36,003 bases of DNA from Pantoea stewartii subsp. stewartii (GCF_008801695.1 NZ_VZPF01000055.1:1-36003), one strand, 5' to 3'. Counted from the stretch's first letter, positions 1 to 8,127 are shown. Notes: a model not told the origin generated them from the sequence alone. Made by a program: numbers and translations.

Positions 1-43
1 AATGGAGGCGAAGCGCCTCAAGGAGCCATGTCCGGTGTTTCAC
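1..43 (-). CDS. First gene of the left element, 5' end only
   Basis: The minus-strand frame starts with GTG at 43-41 and gives VKHRTWLLEALRLH before leaving the window. It pairs with the ATG-started MKHRTWLLEALHLH at 35960-36003. Conserved protein sequence with synonymous base changes (for example CTC/CTA and GAG/GAA) shows that this is a real coding frame in both copies. I do not recognise the family from 14 residues. A transposase, its accessory protein or an element-borne DNA-binding protein are all possible. No clear ribosome binding site is visible in front of the GTG. Confidence 0.5.
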   Translation of the reverse strand, partial: MKHRTWLLEALRLH

Positions 44-46
44 GCG

Positions 47-77
47 ATAGTGTCCATTAAAAAATGATGGACACTAT
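47..77. promoter_or_regulatory. Inverted repeat before the left element gene
   Basis: The arms ATAGTGTCCAT (47-57) and ATGGACACTAT (67-77) are perfectly complementary over 11 bp with a 9-base spacer, and they end 3 bases before the GTG start. The other element copy has the same repeat with a paired substitution. It may be an operator for the element's own protein or an RNA hairpin that limits translation from transcripts entering from outside. The sequence does not decide between these. Confidence 0.55.
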
Positions 78-127
78 TTTCCCGGAACCGGAGCCCGCTG
101 CACAGACGGTTTAAATGTGACGCTTAC

Positions 128-439
128 TAAAGTGTTAACACCTCAAAAATTAAATTTTCCAGCTATGTCTGTTATTTCGTTACAGCGCCAGGCTGTAACG
201 AACCCGGGCATGCTGCCGATATGAGGATTTAACAATTACGGGGCTAAAATAGCCACAAACACCTTAGAATGGTTAATCTTAGAAAGGAAAAACTGTTTTT
301 ATAAATTTATATAAAATTAAATTCCATACAAGAGACGCTCGCTGTGCAGGGTAGCCACCAGAAGGAGGCGTAAACCCGCGTACATTCCACAGGGCAAGGA
401 CGTGCGAAACGGCGCTACCCGCGCCTGCGGACAACGCCA
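128..439. other. Gene-free, AT-rich stretch with a hairpin
   Basis: No credible gene is visible. The part around 280-325 is very AT-rich, typical of acquired, H-NS-bound DNA (inference). A perfect hairpin lies at 178-200 (CGTTACAGC, loop GCCAG, GCTGTAACG). It has no T-run on either side, so it is not a standard terminator. A 7-bp inverted repeat GGGTAGC (349-355) / GCTACCC (414-420) is too short and widely spaced to interpret. Confidence 0.4.
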
Positions 440-904
440 TTAGCGGGTATGACAAACGATAAGAGGTAATACCCGACTGCCTACCAATATCGCATCCTCC
501 ATTCCTTTTATTTTCGAAATATAGAGATAGGCAAAGTGGCTGTTTAATATATTTTCCGGTACGTTGTCGCGCAGACCGCGACTCACACTATAGTGGTCGA
601 GCTTATAAAGTGACTGGATATAGGGTGAATACTGAAATTCGACATTACGTCTTAAGATATACGTATTTCCCGCTTGATAGACCGTTCCATCAACGGACAC
701 CATACCTTCTCCGGAATGACGCAGCGTCAGCACAAAGCTGGCATCCAGATGATAATTCCGGGTGAGATCGCGCTGTTGAAAATTCGCTGCGCAGGTAAAT
801 TCGAACATGGCGCGTTGCGATTTTACAGAGTACAGGCCTCCCGCAATAACCAGGATGGCACAGAGCAAAACCAGACTGAGCGACACGACGTTCTTCTTAT
901 TCAT
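440..904 (-). CDS. FidL-like membrane-anchored protein
   Basis: A protein of 154 residues starting MNKKNVVSL, with one N-terminal hydrophobic segment (about residues 5-25) that probably anchors it in the inner membrane with the rest in the periplasm. Length, topology and position directly after a membrane-bound winged-helix regulator match FidL, the partner of MarT in Salmonella (family knowledge). Its biochemical role is unknown; it may act with the sensory domain of the regulator. The start overlaps the end of the regulator gene, so the two are translationally coupled. I chose the ATG at 904; an in-frame GTG at 913 is the alternative. Neither has a strong ribosome binding site. Confidence 0.6.
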   Translation of the reverse strand: MNKKNVVSLSLVLLCAILVIAGGLYSVKSQRAMFEFTCAANFQQRDLTRNYHLDASFVLTLRHSGEGMVSVDGTVYQAGNTYILRRNVEFQYSPYIQSLYKLDHYSVSRGLRDNVPENILNSHFAYLYISKIKGMEDAILVGSRVLPLIVCHTR

Positions 905-1679
905 TCTCTGCACGCCATCCGAGTTCAGAATAGTTTGAGCAGTAGGCCTGGCCGCCCGTTACGTGGCGGCAGTAAGCGACGTAGACATTGCCCCAGTGGC
1001 CGGCCGTCACGTTTCTGTCCGCGTAAAACAGATATTTGCCGCCCTTCTGACAGGGCATGCCGCTGCTGGCGATGATTTTGCGCCACACGGGTTCCGGCGG
1101 GAAAGCCGATTCCCCCGGATGCACCGGCAGATAGAGTACCTCGCAGCCGTTGACGTCTGCCACGCTGACAGGCGCGATCGATTTTTCAGGCCGGAGGGAA
1201 GACAGCACCAGCACAGCCATGCCTGCCAGCAGGAGCACCGCAATACCTGCAGCGTAATAACGACGGTCGCGTCGCGGCAGAGCCGCCGTCGGAGAGACGG
1301 GCTCCGCAGTGGGAGCCGCCAGTTCCGGCTCAAGGTGCGTCGTTTGAATCGCCAGCGTGGGATTGAAAACAAAGCCCACTTTATAAACGGTGGTGATAAT
1401 GTCCTGGCTGATGCCCAGCGAGGCAAAACCGCGTCGAATAGACGATACATAGGCATTCAGGCTGTTGAACGAAGGCGTTGCGCCCGTTTCCTGCCAGAAA
1501 TTATCAAGAATATGTTCCCGGGCCAGCACCACGCCGGGGCTTTTCAGAAACATTTCCAGTAAATGATTGCAGGCAGGCGATAAGGGCACGCTGGTTTCAC
1601 TGGACTCGACCAGGCACAGTGGTCCCTGAGCGGGTGAAAACCGAACCAGACCTTCAATTACATATTCTGTCTGCTGCAT
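897..1679 (-). CDS. MarT/CadC-type membrane-bound transcription regulator
   Basis: A protein of 260 residues. The N-terminal ~105 residues form an OmpR/PhoB-type winged helix: the stretch from LVLAREHIL-like helix sequence through LNAYVSSIRR (recognition region) to TTVYKVGFVF (the wing). A basic, Pro/Ala-rich linker leads to a single membrane segment (about 155-175, AGIAVLLLAGMAVLVL). The periplasmic tail contains four cysteines. This is the ToxR/CadC/MarT layout: cytoplasmic DNA binding with a periplasmic sensor. I chose the ATG at 1679 because GGAG lies 6 bases upstream and because the open frame further upstream (to 1811) does not resemble the family. It is coupled to the FidL-like gene. 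The target genes are not visible; nearby mgtA is a candidate by analogy with Salmonella SPI-3. Confidence 0.7.
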   Translation of the reverse strand: MQQTEYVIEGLVRFSPAQGPLCLVESSETSVPLSPACNHLLEMFLKSPGVVLAREHILDNFWQETGATPSFNSLNAYVSSIRRGFASLGISQDIITTVYKVGFVFNPTLAIQTTHLEPELAAPTAEPVSPTAALPRRDRRYYAAGIAVLLLAGMAVLVLSSLRPEKSIAPVSVADVNGCEVLYLPVHPGESAFPPEPVWRKIIASSGMPCQKGGKYLFYADRNVTAGHWGNVYVAYCRHVTGGQAYCSNYSELGWRAENE

Positions 1680-2089
1680 TTCAGGCTCCGGCAACACACA
1701 GGCAAGGCAGTAAACAACAACGCATGCGGGATAACGATCCTCAATCATCGGGCAAAAAAGTCCGCGCATCATCAGCGCCGGTCGGGTGTGGTATGCATGG
1801 CCACTGAGCAAAATCTTCTGACGTGGCGGGCAGTGTGCATTACCGGCCGGGGAAACGGGCGGCGTTCAGATACGTGTCCGTTCGCTGAGCTAACACGCAT
1901 GATGACGGCAGATCCCTCCAACCCGGATATTGTCAGGTCAGGTTAAATAATTTCGCTGTAATTGTATCAGAGAACGCCACGGCAAGAGCGGGAATGGCAG
2001 AAAGGTTCGTCTACGTTATCGACATCACGTTTTTTGCAATGATATAGCACAAATTCACGAAGACGGGCCGTGCAGATGCGCACAGAGGG
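1680..2089. other. Intergenic region, no gene seen
   Basis: This is the upstream region of the MarT-like regulator and the far downstream side of mgtA. Open frames here are short and unlike known proteins, including the upstream extension of the regulator frame to 1811. No convincing promoter could be assigned, although the AT-rich part around 1940-1965 is a plausible place for one. Confidence 0.4.
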
Positions 2090-2130
2090 AAAACCGGTCA
2101 ATGCCACCCTCACCTTGTGGCATTGACCGG
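2090..2130 (-). terminator. Intrinsic terminator of mgtA
   Basis: A perfect 14-bp stem (CCGGTCAATGCCAC at 2094-2107 with its complement at 2117-2130) and a 9-base loop lie 23 bases after the mgtA stop. On the minus strand the stem is followed directly by TTTT (2093-2090), as expected for a Rho-independent terminator of mgtA. Confidence 0.75.
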
Positions 2131-2153
2131 CGATGTTTTTACGGCTGAAGCAT

Positions 2154-4856
2154 TTAATACCAGCGGCCAAAGCGTTTGATGTACGCCATCTTCATTCCCT
2201 GCGCCACCAGACAGTAGCTAAACAGGGTGAGCACCAGCCAAGGGAAATAGTGCCAGGGCAGCGGAACTAATCCCACCAGCGTACCCAGCGAAGAGAACGG
2301 CAGCAGGATACCCGCCGCACAGATACCCATCGTGGTCAGCAGCACCGGCAGCCGGGCGCAGCTCTGAATAAAGGGAATCTTCTGCGTCCGCAACATATGC
2401 ACCACCAGCGTTTGAGACAATAACCCTTCCACAAACCAGCCAGACTGGAAAAGCGACTGGGCGCTTTCATGATTTGCCCCGAAGACGTACCACATCAGCG
2501 CAAAGGTCGTGACATCGAAAATAGACGATGTTGGCCCCATCCACAGCATAAAGCGCTTGATGTTACCGGCATCCCACTTACGCGGTTTACGTAAAAACTC
2601 GCGATCCATCTTGTCCCAGGGCAGAGCCAGTTGAGAGATGTCATACATCAGGTTCTGAATCAGCAACTGGATAGACAGCATGGGCAGAAAAGGAATAAAT
2701 GCGCTGGCAATCAGTACGGAGAACACGTTGCCGAAATTCGAGCTGGCCGTCATGTTCAGATACTTGATGATATTGCCGAAGGTTTCGCGCCCTTTGAGGA
2801 CACCTTCGCCCAGCACGGCCAAATCTTTTTCCAGCAAGATAATGTCCGATGACTCTTTGGCAATGTCCGTCGCCGTATCGACAGAGATCCCCACATCGGC
2901 CTCGCGCAGTGCAGGCGCATCGTTGATGCCATCGCCGAGGAAACCGACGGTATGACCATTCTGCTGCAGCAGTTTAAGCACGCGTGACTTTTGCTGCGGC
3001 GTCAGCCGGGTGAAAATCATGCAGCGCTCCACTTCCGTGCGCAGCAACGCGTCGCTCATGTCATCAATCTCATTGCCGGTCAGCATGGCTTCAGAAGCCA
3101 GCCCCACTTCCTGACAGACGCGCAAAGTCACCAGCGGATTGTCGCCTGTCAGCACTTTGACCTTCACGCCACTGTCTTTCAGCGCCTGAATCGCTTTGCC
3201 CGCGCTCTCCTTAGGCGGATCCAGAAAGGTCAGCATCCCTTCAATGGTCAGCTCGCACTCATCATTGCTGCTGAGTGGCAGCGCTATGCCGTGCTCACGG
3301 GTTGCCACCAGGAGGACGCGAAAGCCTTGCTGATTATAATGCTGCGTCAGGTTCAACAGTTCGACGCGTTTCTGTTCGCACAGCGGAATGACCGACTCGC
3401 CCTGACGTAGTGTGGTCGCAGCAGCCAGCATTTCCTCGACCGCCCCTTTGCAGATTAACAGTGGACGGTGCGTTTGCAGATCTTCCACCACCACAGAGAC
3501 ACGACGGCGGACGAAGTCAAAAGGCAGCTCATCCACCTTCTGAAACTGGCTGCACTGGGCCGCAGACAGGGTTTGCTCTCCAAATTTCAGTACCGCGCGG
3601 TCCATCAAATTTTTTGCCCCGCTCTGGCTGCTGCTGTTGAGCCAGGCCAGCAGCAATACGCGCGCATCCTCTACGCCTTCCCCGTTCAGATGCGCCGACA
3701 AAAAAATGTTGTCCTGCGTCAGCGTGCCGGTTTTATCGGTACACAGCACATCCATTGCACCGAGGTTTTGAATCGCGTTCAGCCGTTTAACGATGACTTT
3801 GCGCCGTGACATCGCAATCGCGCCTTTGGCCAGATTGGCACTGACGATCATCGGCAGCATTTCGGGGGTCAGACCGACGGCAACCGCCAACGCGAACAAG
3901 GTGGCGTCCATCCAGTCGCCTTTAGTAAAGCCGTTGATCAGTAAGACAACCGGCACCATCACCAGCATGAAGCGGATCAGCAGTCTGGACACGCTGTTTA
4001 CGCCACGGTCAAACGCGGTCTGCGGACGACGACCCGAGAGCGAGGCCGCCAGCGAACCAAACCAGGTTTCACTGCCGGTGGCGACAACCAGTGCGCGAGC
4101 CGTGCCGCTGGCGACATTGGTCCCCATCAGACAGCTGTTTCTGAGCTCCAGTACACTGCGACCGGGCTGCTCTGCGATCTCTTCACCTGCGCTGAGATCG
4201 TTTTTCTCAACGGGCAGCGATTCACCGGTCAGGATCGCCTGACTGATAAACAGATCGCGCGAAGCCAGCAAACGCACGTCGGCCGGCACCAGATCGCCCG
4301 CACTCAATAAAATCACATCGCCGGGCACCAGTTCACGCATATCGATATCGTGACGGCGGCCAGTCGTGCTGCCTTCTTCACGACGCAGTACGGTAACCTG
4401 CGTGCGAACCAGCGACTTTAAAGCCTGCGCGGCGCGGTTGGTACGGAACTCCTGCCAGAAACGCAGCAGTCCACTGAGCGTTACCATGGTAAGTATGATG
4501 ATCACGCCAGACAGATCGGTGTCCTGACCGGCCCGCAGCGGTAGCCAGTAATCGGTTACCCAGCTGACCAGTGCCAGCACCATCAGCACATAGATGAACG
4601 GATTGTTAAAGGCCAGGATCAGCTGGACAAACGCGGAAGGCGCTTTTTCATGCACCACCTCATTGCGGCCATAATCACCCAATCGCGCCCGGGCTTCCGT
4701 GTGCGTCAGGCCCTCATAGCTGCTGTGGAGGTTGCTCAGCGTGACATCGGTGCGATTGCGTGCTTCGCGTTCAATGGCAAAGGGCGTTTTGGTTTTTTTA
4801 AGTGCACGCTGGCGGTTGTGAATCATCGCGGCGTGTTCGAGTTTCATGTCGCTCAT
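2154..4856 (-). CDS. mgtA: Magnesium-translocating P-type ATPase
   Basis: A protein of 900 residues, close to MgtA/MgtB length. It imports Mg2+ through the inner membrane at the cost of ATP. Visible P-type signatures: the actuator motif TGES in the first cytoplasmic loop, the phosphorylation motif DKTGTLT with Asp374, and the hinge motifs TGDNP and GDGINDAPAL. The membrane segment GLTPEMLPMIV and the C-terminal membrane block with LLIQNLMYDISQ are typical of the type III Mg2+ subgroup. I chose the ATG at 4856 because AGGGAG precedes it by 8 bases; the frame is open to 4910. The N-terminus differs from E. coli MgtA as I remember it, so it may belong to a sister group. The long leader suggests control by attenuation. 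Confidence 0.9.
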   Translation of the reverse strand: MSDMKLEHAAMIHNRQRALKKTKTPFAIEREARNRTDVTLSNLHSSYEGLTHTEARARLGDYGRNEVVHEKAPSAFVQLILAFNNPFIYVLMVLALVSWVTDYWLPLRAGQDTDLSGVIIILTMVTLSGLLRFWQEFRTNRAAQALKSLVRTQVTVLRREEGSTTGRRHDIDMRELVPGDVILLSAGDLVPADVRLLASRDLFISQAILTGESLPVEKNDLSAGEEIAEQPGRSVLELRNSCLMGTNVASGTARALVVATGSETWFGSLAASLSGRRPQTAFDRGVNSVSRLLIRFMLVMVPVVLLINGFTKGDWMDATLFALAVAVGLTPEMLPMIVSANLAKGAIAMSRRKVIVKRLNAIQNLGAMDVLCTDKTGTLTQDNIFLSAHLNGEGVEDARVLLLAWLNSSSQSGAKNLMDRAVLKFGEQTLSAAQCSQFQKVDELPFDFVRRRVSVVVEDLQTHRPLLICKGAVEEMLAAATTLRQGESVIPLCEQKRVELLNLTQHYNQQGFRVLLVATREHGIALPLSSNDECELTIEGMLTFLDPPKESAGKAIQALKDSGVKVKVLTGDNPLVTLRVCQEVGLASEAMLTGNEIDDMSDALLRTEVERCMIFTRLTPQQKSRVLKLLQQNGHTVGFLGDGINDAPALREADVGISVDTATDIAKESSDIILLEKDLAVLGEGVLKGRETFGNIIKYLNMTASSNFGNVFSVLIASAFIPFLPMLSIQLLIQNLMYDISQLALPWDKMDREFLRKPRKWDAGNIKRFMLWMGPTSSIFDVTTFALMWYVFGANHESAQSLFQSGWFVEGLLSQTLVVHMLRTQKIPFIQSCARLPVLLTTMGICAAGILLPFSSLGTLVGLVPLPWHYFPWLVLTLFSYCLVAQGMKMAYIKRFGRWY

Positions 4857-5058
4857 GTCGACATCTCCCTGATTTAAAGCAACAGATATCCTGCATGCGA
4901 AATAAAGCATGCCTGTATGTCCGGTTATTTCCGGTAAAGAGGTTCAGTCAGTTTTTAATAAATAAGCGCGCACGTCCGCCGCGCAGAAAAATAAAAATAC
5001 CGCGCAATACCGGACCTAGCGAAATAAACGCACAAAAAATGACTGTATGAGAAAGGGT

Positions 5059-5077
5059 GCGCAGCCCGCGGCTACGC
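5059..5077 (-). promoter_or_regulatory. Hairpin overlapping the leader-peptide stop codon
   Basis: On the minus strand GCGTAGCC pairs with GGCTGCGC around a GCG loop (8 bp with one T-G wobble). The 5' arm contains the last sense codon and the TAG stop of the proline-rich mini-ORF. A ribosome paused on the Pro codons would cover or open this stem, which is the arrangement of a translation-dependent attenuator. Confidence 0.4.
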
Positions 5078-5119
5078 CTGTCGAGGCGGAGGAAAAAGTG
5101 CCTGAGTATACATAAACAT
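5072..5119 (-). CDS. Candidate MgtL-type leader peptide with three Pro codons
   Basis: The minus-strand mini-ORF ATG (5119) to TAG (5072) encodes MFMYTQALFPPPRQA, 15 residues, with GAGAG 6 bases before the ATG. It ends about 215 bases before the mgtA start. E. coli and Salmonella mgtA leaders carry a proline-rich peptide of about 17 codons (MgtL) whose slow translation relieves termination before mgtA (family knowledge). The sequence here is not similar in detail; what matches is size, location, the Pro cluster and an overlapping hairpin. A chance mini-ORF cannot be excluded. Confidence 0.4.
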   Translation of the reverse strand: MFMYTQALFPPPRQA

Positions 5120-5385
5120 AATGCGCTCTCGCAGAGACTACAGCGTGTATTTCAGGGAGAGCAATCGGATCGTACAGGGAAGATTGCTGCCCGCCAGGTG
5201 GCAAGCAGCGAAATGCAGTTAGCTTGCCGGAGTAATAACGTATTTAGGGTGACTGTCCAAAGTATGACTCCTGCGACTATTTTCGCTTAGTATAATCCCA
5301 GCCCCGTTCGGGTAAAGAAAATAACGGTTCAATCCCGGTTTCGTTTATTAACCGTTGTGACTTCAGCATGACCGCCTGATCAGCC

Positions 5386-5413
5386 TTATAACTGTGCTGC
5401 ATTTGTTATAACT
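5386..5413. repeat. Direct repeat TTATAACT upstream of the ABC operon
   Basis: TTATAACT occurs at 5386-5393 and 5406-5413, 20 bases apart start to start (about two helical turns). The second copy sits in the palindrome GTTATAAC. It lies about 90-115 bases before the start of the substrate-binding protein gene and could be a regulator site or part of the promoter. Confidence 0.3.
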
Positions 5414-5500
5414 TTTTTGCATATCATTAGCCCATAATCGACTATTCTTTGCATGAGCCCTTTCGTACACTCGCGTTACTTTCTCAGGCAAGGATTTTCC

Positions 5501-7075
5501 ATGAAAAAAATAATTCCATCATTACTGGCCTTGTCACTGGCCACCGCATTCAGCGTTAACGCCGCCACACCAAAAGATACCCTGGTCGTCGTACAGTCAA
5601 CAGACGATGCAGACAGCTTTGATCCGGCGAAAGGGTTTGAACTGACCAGCGTGCAAGCGTTTACCAACATTTATCAGCGCTTGGTGCAGTCGGATCCACA
5701 AAACCCCACAGATTTAAAACCGACCCTGGCGACATCCTGGCAGCCAGGTAGCGATAACCGCAGCCTGACGTTTGCATTGCGTAAAGACGCCAAATTCGCC
5801 AGCGGCAATCCCCTGCGCCCGGAAGATGTGATCTTCTCGCTGGGGCGCGTGGTGAAACTGAATCTGGATCCTTCCTTTATTCTGACCCAGCTCGGCTGGA
5901 ACAAAGATAATGTGGATGGCTTCCTGAAAAAGGTTGATGACAACCATGTGCAGATTAGCTGGACGGCGAACGTCAGCCCGGCTTACGTTCTTAGCCTGCT
6001 GTCCGCAACGGTTTCCTCCATCGTCGATGAAAAAACTGTCAGCGCGCACGCCGAAAAAGGCGATTTCGGTAACGGCTGGCTGACCACCAACTCTGCCGGT
6101 AGCGGCCCTTACCAGATTCGTAAAGTGGTGATGCATCAGGCCGTAATCCTGACCGCCAACCCGACGTCACCGGCCGGCGCGCCGAAGATTAAAAATATTC
6201 TGATCAAAAATGTGCCGGAACCGGCGGCCCGCCGGTTGCTGCTTGAGCAAGGCGACGCTGACATCGCCCGTAACCTGGGGGCAGACCAGATTGCCTCGCT
6301 GCAGGGCAAAAGCGGTGTGAAAACCGACGCGATTCCGATGGCCTCGCTGTATTACATCCAGTTCAACATTGGCAACAAAAATAATCCGGCGTTAAAAAAC
6401 CCGGCCTTCTGGGAAGCGGCACGCTACCTGTTCGACTATAAAGGCATTGCCGGACAGCTGCTGAAAGGGCAGTTCGATGTGCACCAGACGTTTCTGCCGA
6501 AAGGTTTTCTGGGTGCCTTAAACGACAACCCATACAGTTACGATCCGGAAAAAGCGAAAGCGATCCTGAAAAAAGCCGGCCTGACGAATGTCAGCTTTAC
6601 CCTGTCCACCAGCAATCAGCCCCCGTATCTGGATATTGCCCAGGCCCTGCAGGGCAGCTTTGCTAAAGGCGGCGTAAAAGTGGAAGTGTTGCCGGGACTG
6701 AGGTCTGAAGTTTCTACCCGCGTCAAAGCGCATAACTACGAAGGCACGATCAACGCCTGGGGCGCAGACTACTTTGATCCGAATACCAACGCCTCGTCGT
6801 TCGCCTACAACCCGGAAGATGGCAGCAAGACGATTGCTTACCGTTCTGACTGGCATATTCCAGAGCTGAATAAGCAGGTGCTGGCTGCAACCGCGGAAAG
6901 CGATCCGAAAAAACGCGTTGAACTTTACCAGGCGATGCAACGTGAAGTGCTGAAAAGCTCGCCTTATGTTATTGGACTGCAGGCGAAAAACCTTATCGCC
7001 CTGCGCGATAACCTTAAAGGCTACGTTCAGGGCATTAACCCGGACATGGTTTACTATTCGCAGGTTACTAAGTAA
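5501..7075 (+). CDS. ABC transporter periplasmic substrate-binding protein (family 5)
   Basis: A protein of 524 residues with a Sec signal peptide (MKK..., hydrophobic core, predicted cut after VNA at about residue 21). The mature part has the layout of the family 5 binding proteins (DppA/OppA/NikA): DPAKGFELTSVQAFTNIYQRL near the N-terminus, LRPEDVIFSL at about residue 105, SGPYQI near 205 and DPEKAKAILKKAGL near 350. It delivers a ligand, usually a peptide, to the permease. The substrate cannot be read from the sequence. I chose the ATG at 5501 because AGGA lies 7 bases upstream and the signal peptide starts there; the open frame extends to 5453. It is the first gene of a tightly overlapping five-gene operon. 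Confidence 0.85.
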   Translation: MKKIIPSLLALSLATAFSVNAATPKDTLVVVQSTDDADSFDPAKGFELTSVQAFTNIYQRLVQSDPQNPTDLKPTLATSWQPGSDNRSLTFALRKDAKFASGNPLRPEDVIFSLGRVVKLNLDPSFILTQLGWNKDNVDGFLKKVDDNHVQISWTANVSPAYVLSLLSATVSSIVDEKTVSAHAEKGDFGNGWLTTNSAGSGPYQIRKVVMHQAVILTANPTSPAGAPKIKNILIKNVPEPAARRLLLEQGDADIARNLGADQIASLQGKSGVKTDAIPMASLYYIQFNIGNKNNPALKNPAFWEAARYLFDYKGIAGQLLKGQFDVHQTFLPKGFLGALNDNPYSYDPEKAKAILKKAGLTNVSFTLSTSNQPPYLDIAQALQGSFAKGGVKVEVLPGLRSEVSTRVKAHNYEGTINAWGADYFDPNTNASSFAYNPEDGSKTIAYRSDWHIPELNKQVLAATAESDPKKRVELYQAMQREVLKSSPYVIGLQAKNLIALRDNLKGYVQGINPDMVYYSQVTK

Positions 7076-8127
7076 TGGCACACTCAGCCTCTTCAGCCGG
7101 GTCCGCCCGGCATTTTTGGCGGCGCGCTGGCCGCCTTTCATCAGGCTTACTGTCACTGGTAATCACCCTGTCAGGATTGCTGGCGTTTACCTTTATGCTG
7201 TCGCATCTCTCGCCGATCGATCCGGTACAGCAAATCGCGGGCGATCATGCCAGTGAAGCGACCTATGCGCAGGTTCGTCACGATCTCGGGCTGGATCAGC
7301 CGGTACTGATGCAGTTCTGGCACTACATTGCGCATCTGATGCGCGGCGATCTCGGCGTTTCCCGTCTGACGAATCAGCCCGTCAGCAGCGACCTGTTGCA
7401 GACGTTTCCGGCCACCATTGAGCTGGCCACCTGCGCAATGATTTTTGCCGTGATCTTTGGCGTTTCACTGGCGTTGCTGGCCGCCTGGAAACCCGGCAGC
7501 GTGATCGATAACGTGGCACGCTTTATCTCTCTGTTGGGTTACTCCGTGCCGGTCTTCTGGCTGGGCCTGCTGGGCTTATTGCTGTTTTATGCGGTGCTGC
7601 ACTGGTCTGCCGGACCGGGACGGCTGGATGACATCTGGGCCTATACGCTGGAGCCGAAAACCGGCTTTGTGCTGATTGACAGCTGGCGGTCGGGCGACCG
7701 GGAAATTTTCTGGAATGCGGTGGCCCATCTCTGGTTGCCGGTGGTGATTTTGGGCCTGCTGGCGATGGCGGGCATTACCCGTTTGCTGCGCGCGGCGCTG
7801 CTGGAAGAGAGCAGTAAAGAGTATGTGGTGCTGGCGCGGGCAAAAGGCGCGGGCCGGGTGCGGATTCTGCTGCGCCATATCTTCCCGAACGTGCTGGGTA
7901 CGCTCATTACCGTGATTGCGCTGTCCTATGCCACGCTGCTGGAAGGCTCGGTGCTGACAGAAACCGTGTTTGCCTGGCCTGGCGTAGGGCGCTATATGAC
8001 CAATGCGCTCTTCTCTGGCGATGTGCCAGCCATTCTGGGGGCCACTCTGTTGATTGGAAGCTGTTTTATTCTGATCAATGCGCTGGCGGACGCCCTCACC
8101 TGGTTAACCGATCCGAGAACACGATGA
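7075..8127 (+). CDS. ABC transporter permease, DppB type
   Basis: A protein of 350 residues with about six membrane segments. The first is at about residues 20-45 (GLLSLVITLSGLLAFTFML), followed by the typical DppB-type periplasmic loop with LSPIDPVQ and LGLDQPVLMQFW. The coupling motif for the ATPase is EYVVLARAKGAGRVRILLRHIFPN at about 245-268, and the C-terminal region has TETVFAWPGVGRYM, a hallmark of the family. It forms the membrane channel with the next gene product. The start codon overlaps the stop of the binding protein gene (TAATG), so translation is coupled. Confidence 0.85.
   Translation: MAHSASSAGSARHFWRRAGRLSSGLLSLVITLSGLLAFTFMLSHLSPIDPVQQIAGDHASEATYAQVRHDLGLDQPVLMQFWHYIAHLMRGDLGVSRLTNQPVSSDLLQTFPATIELATCAMIFAVIFGVSLALLAAWKPGSVIDNVARFISLLGYSVPVFWLGLLGLLLFYAVLHWSAGPGRLDDIWAYTLEPKTGFVLIDSWRSGDREIFWNAVAHLWLPVVILGLLAMAGITRLLRAALLEESSKEYVVLARAKGAGRVRILLRHIFPNVLGTLITVIALSYATLLEGSVLTETVFAWPGVGRYMTNALFSGDVPAILGATLLIGSCFILINALADALTWLTDPRTR

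Larger units (their letters stand above)
1..127 (-). mobile_element. Left mobile-element end (IS-like), partial
   Basis: Read on the minus strand from 127 down to 1, this stretch aligns with 35877-36003 read on the plus strand. Both start with the tip GTAAGCGTC, share CCGTCTGT about 20 bases in, share a long inverted repeat around TGTCCAT/ATGGACA, and then enter a gene beginning (M/V)KHRTWLLEAL. By eye about three quarters to four fifths of positions agree, with one poor patch of 8 bases. The similarity stops at base 127, which I take as the outer tip. The rest of the element lies outside the window. From memory, IS66-family elements end in GTAA, which fits the tip, but the visible protein start is too short to confirm a family. 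Confidence 0.6.
4857..5500. other. Divergent intergenic region between mgtA and the ABC operon
   Basis: About 640 bases without a long gene. The mgtA side is long enough to be an enteric-type mgtA leader RNA, with a mini-ORF at 5072-5119. The other side carries the AT-rich upstream region of the transporter operon. I could not place either promoter with confidence. A clear PhoP box (two GTTTA repeats 11 bases apart) was not found. Confidence 0.45.

Noticed and set aside
349..420. GGGTAGC/GCTACCC inverted repeat as a structured RNA
   Set aside because: Only 7 bp over a 58-base gap, with no supporting inner stem.
5016..5204. 62-codon minus-strand frame in the mgtA leader
   Set aside because: No ribosome binding site and no protein-like pattern; it overlaps the better supported proline-rich mini-ORF in another frame.
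5340..5360. PhoP box near CGTTTATTAACCGTTG
   Set aside because: The second half does not match GTTTA and the site is about 490 bases from mgtA.
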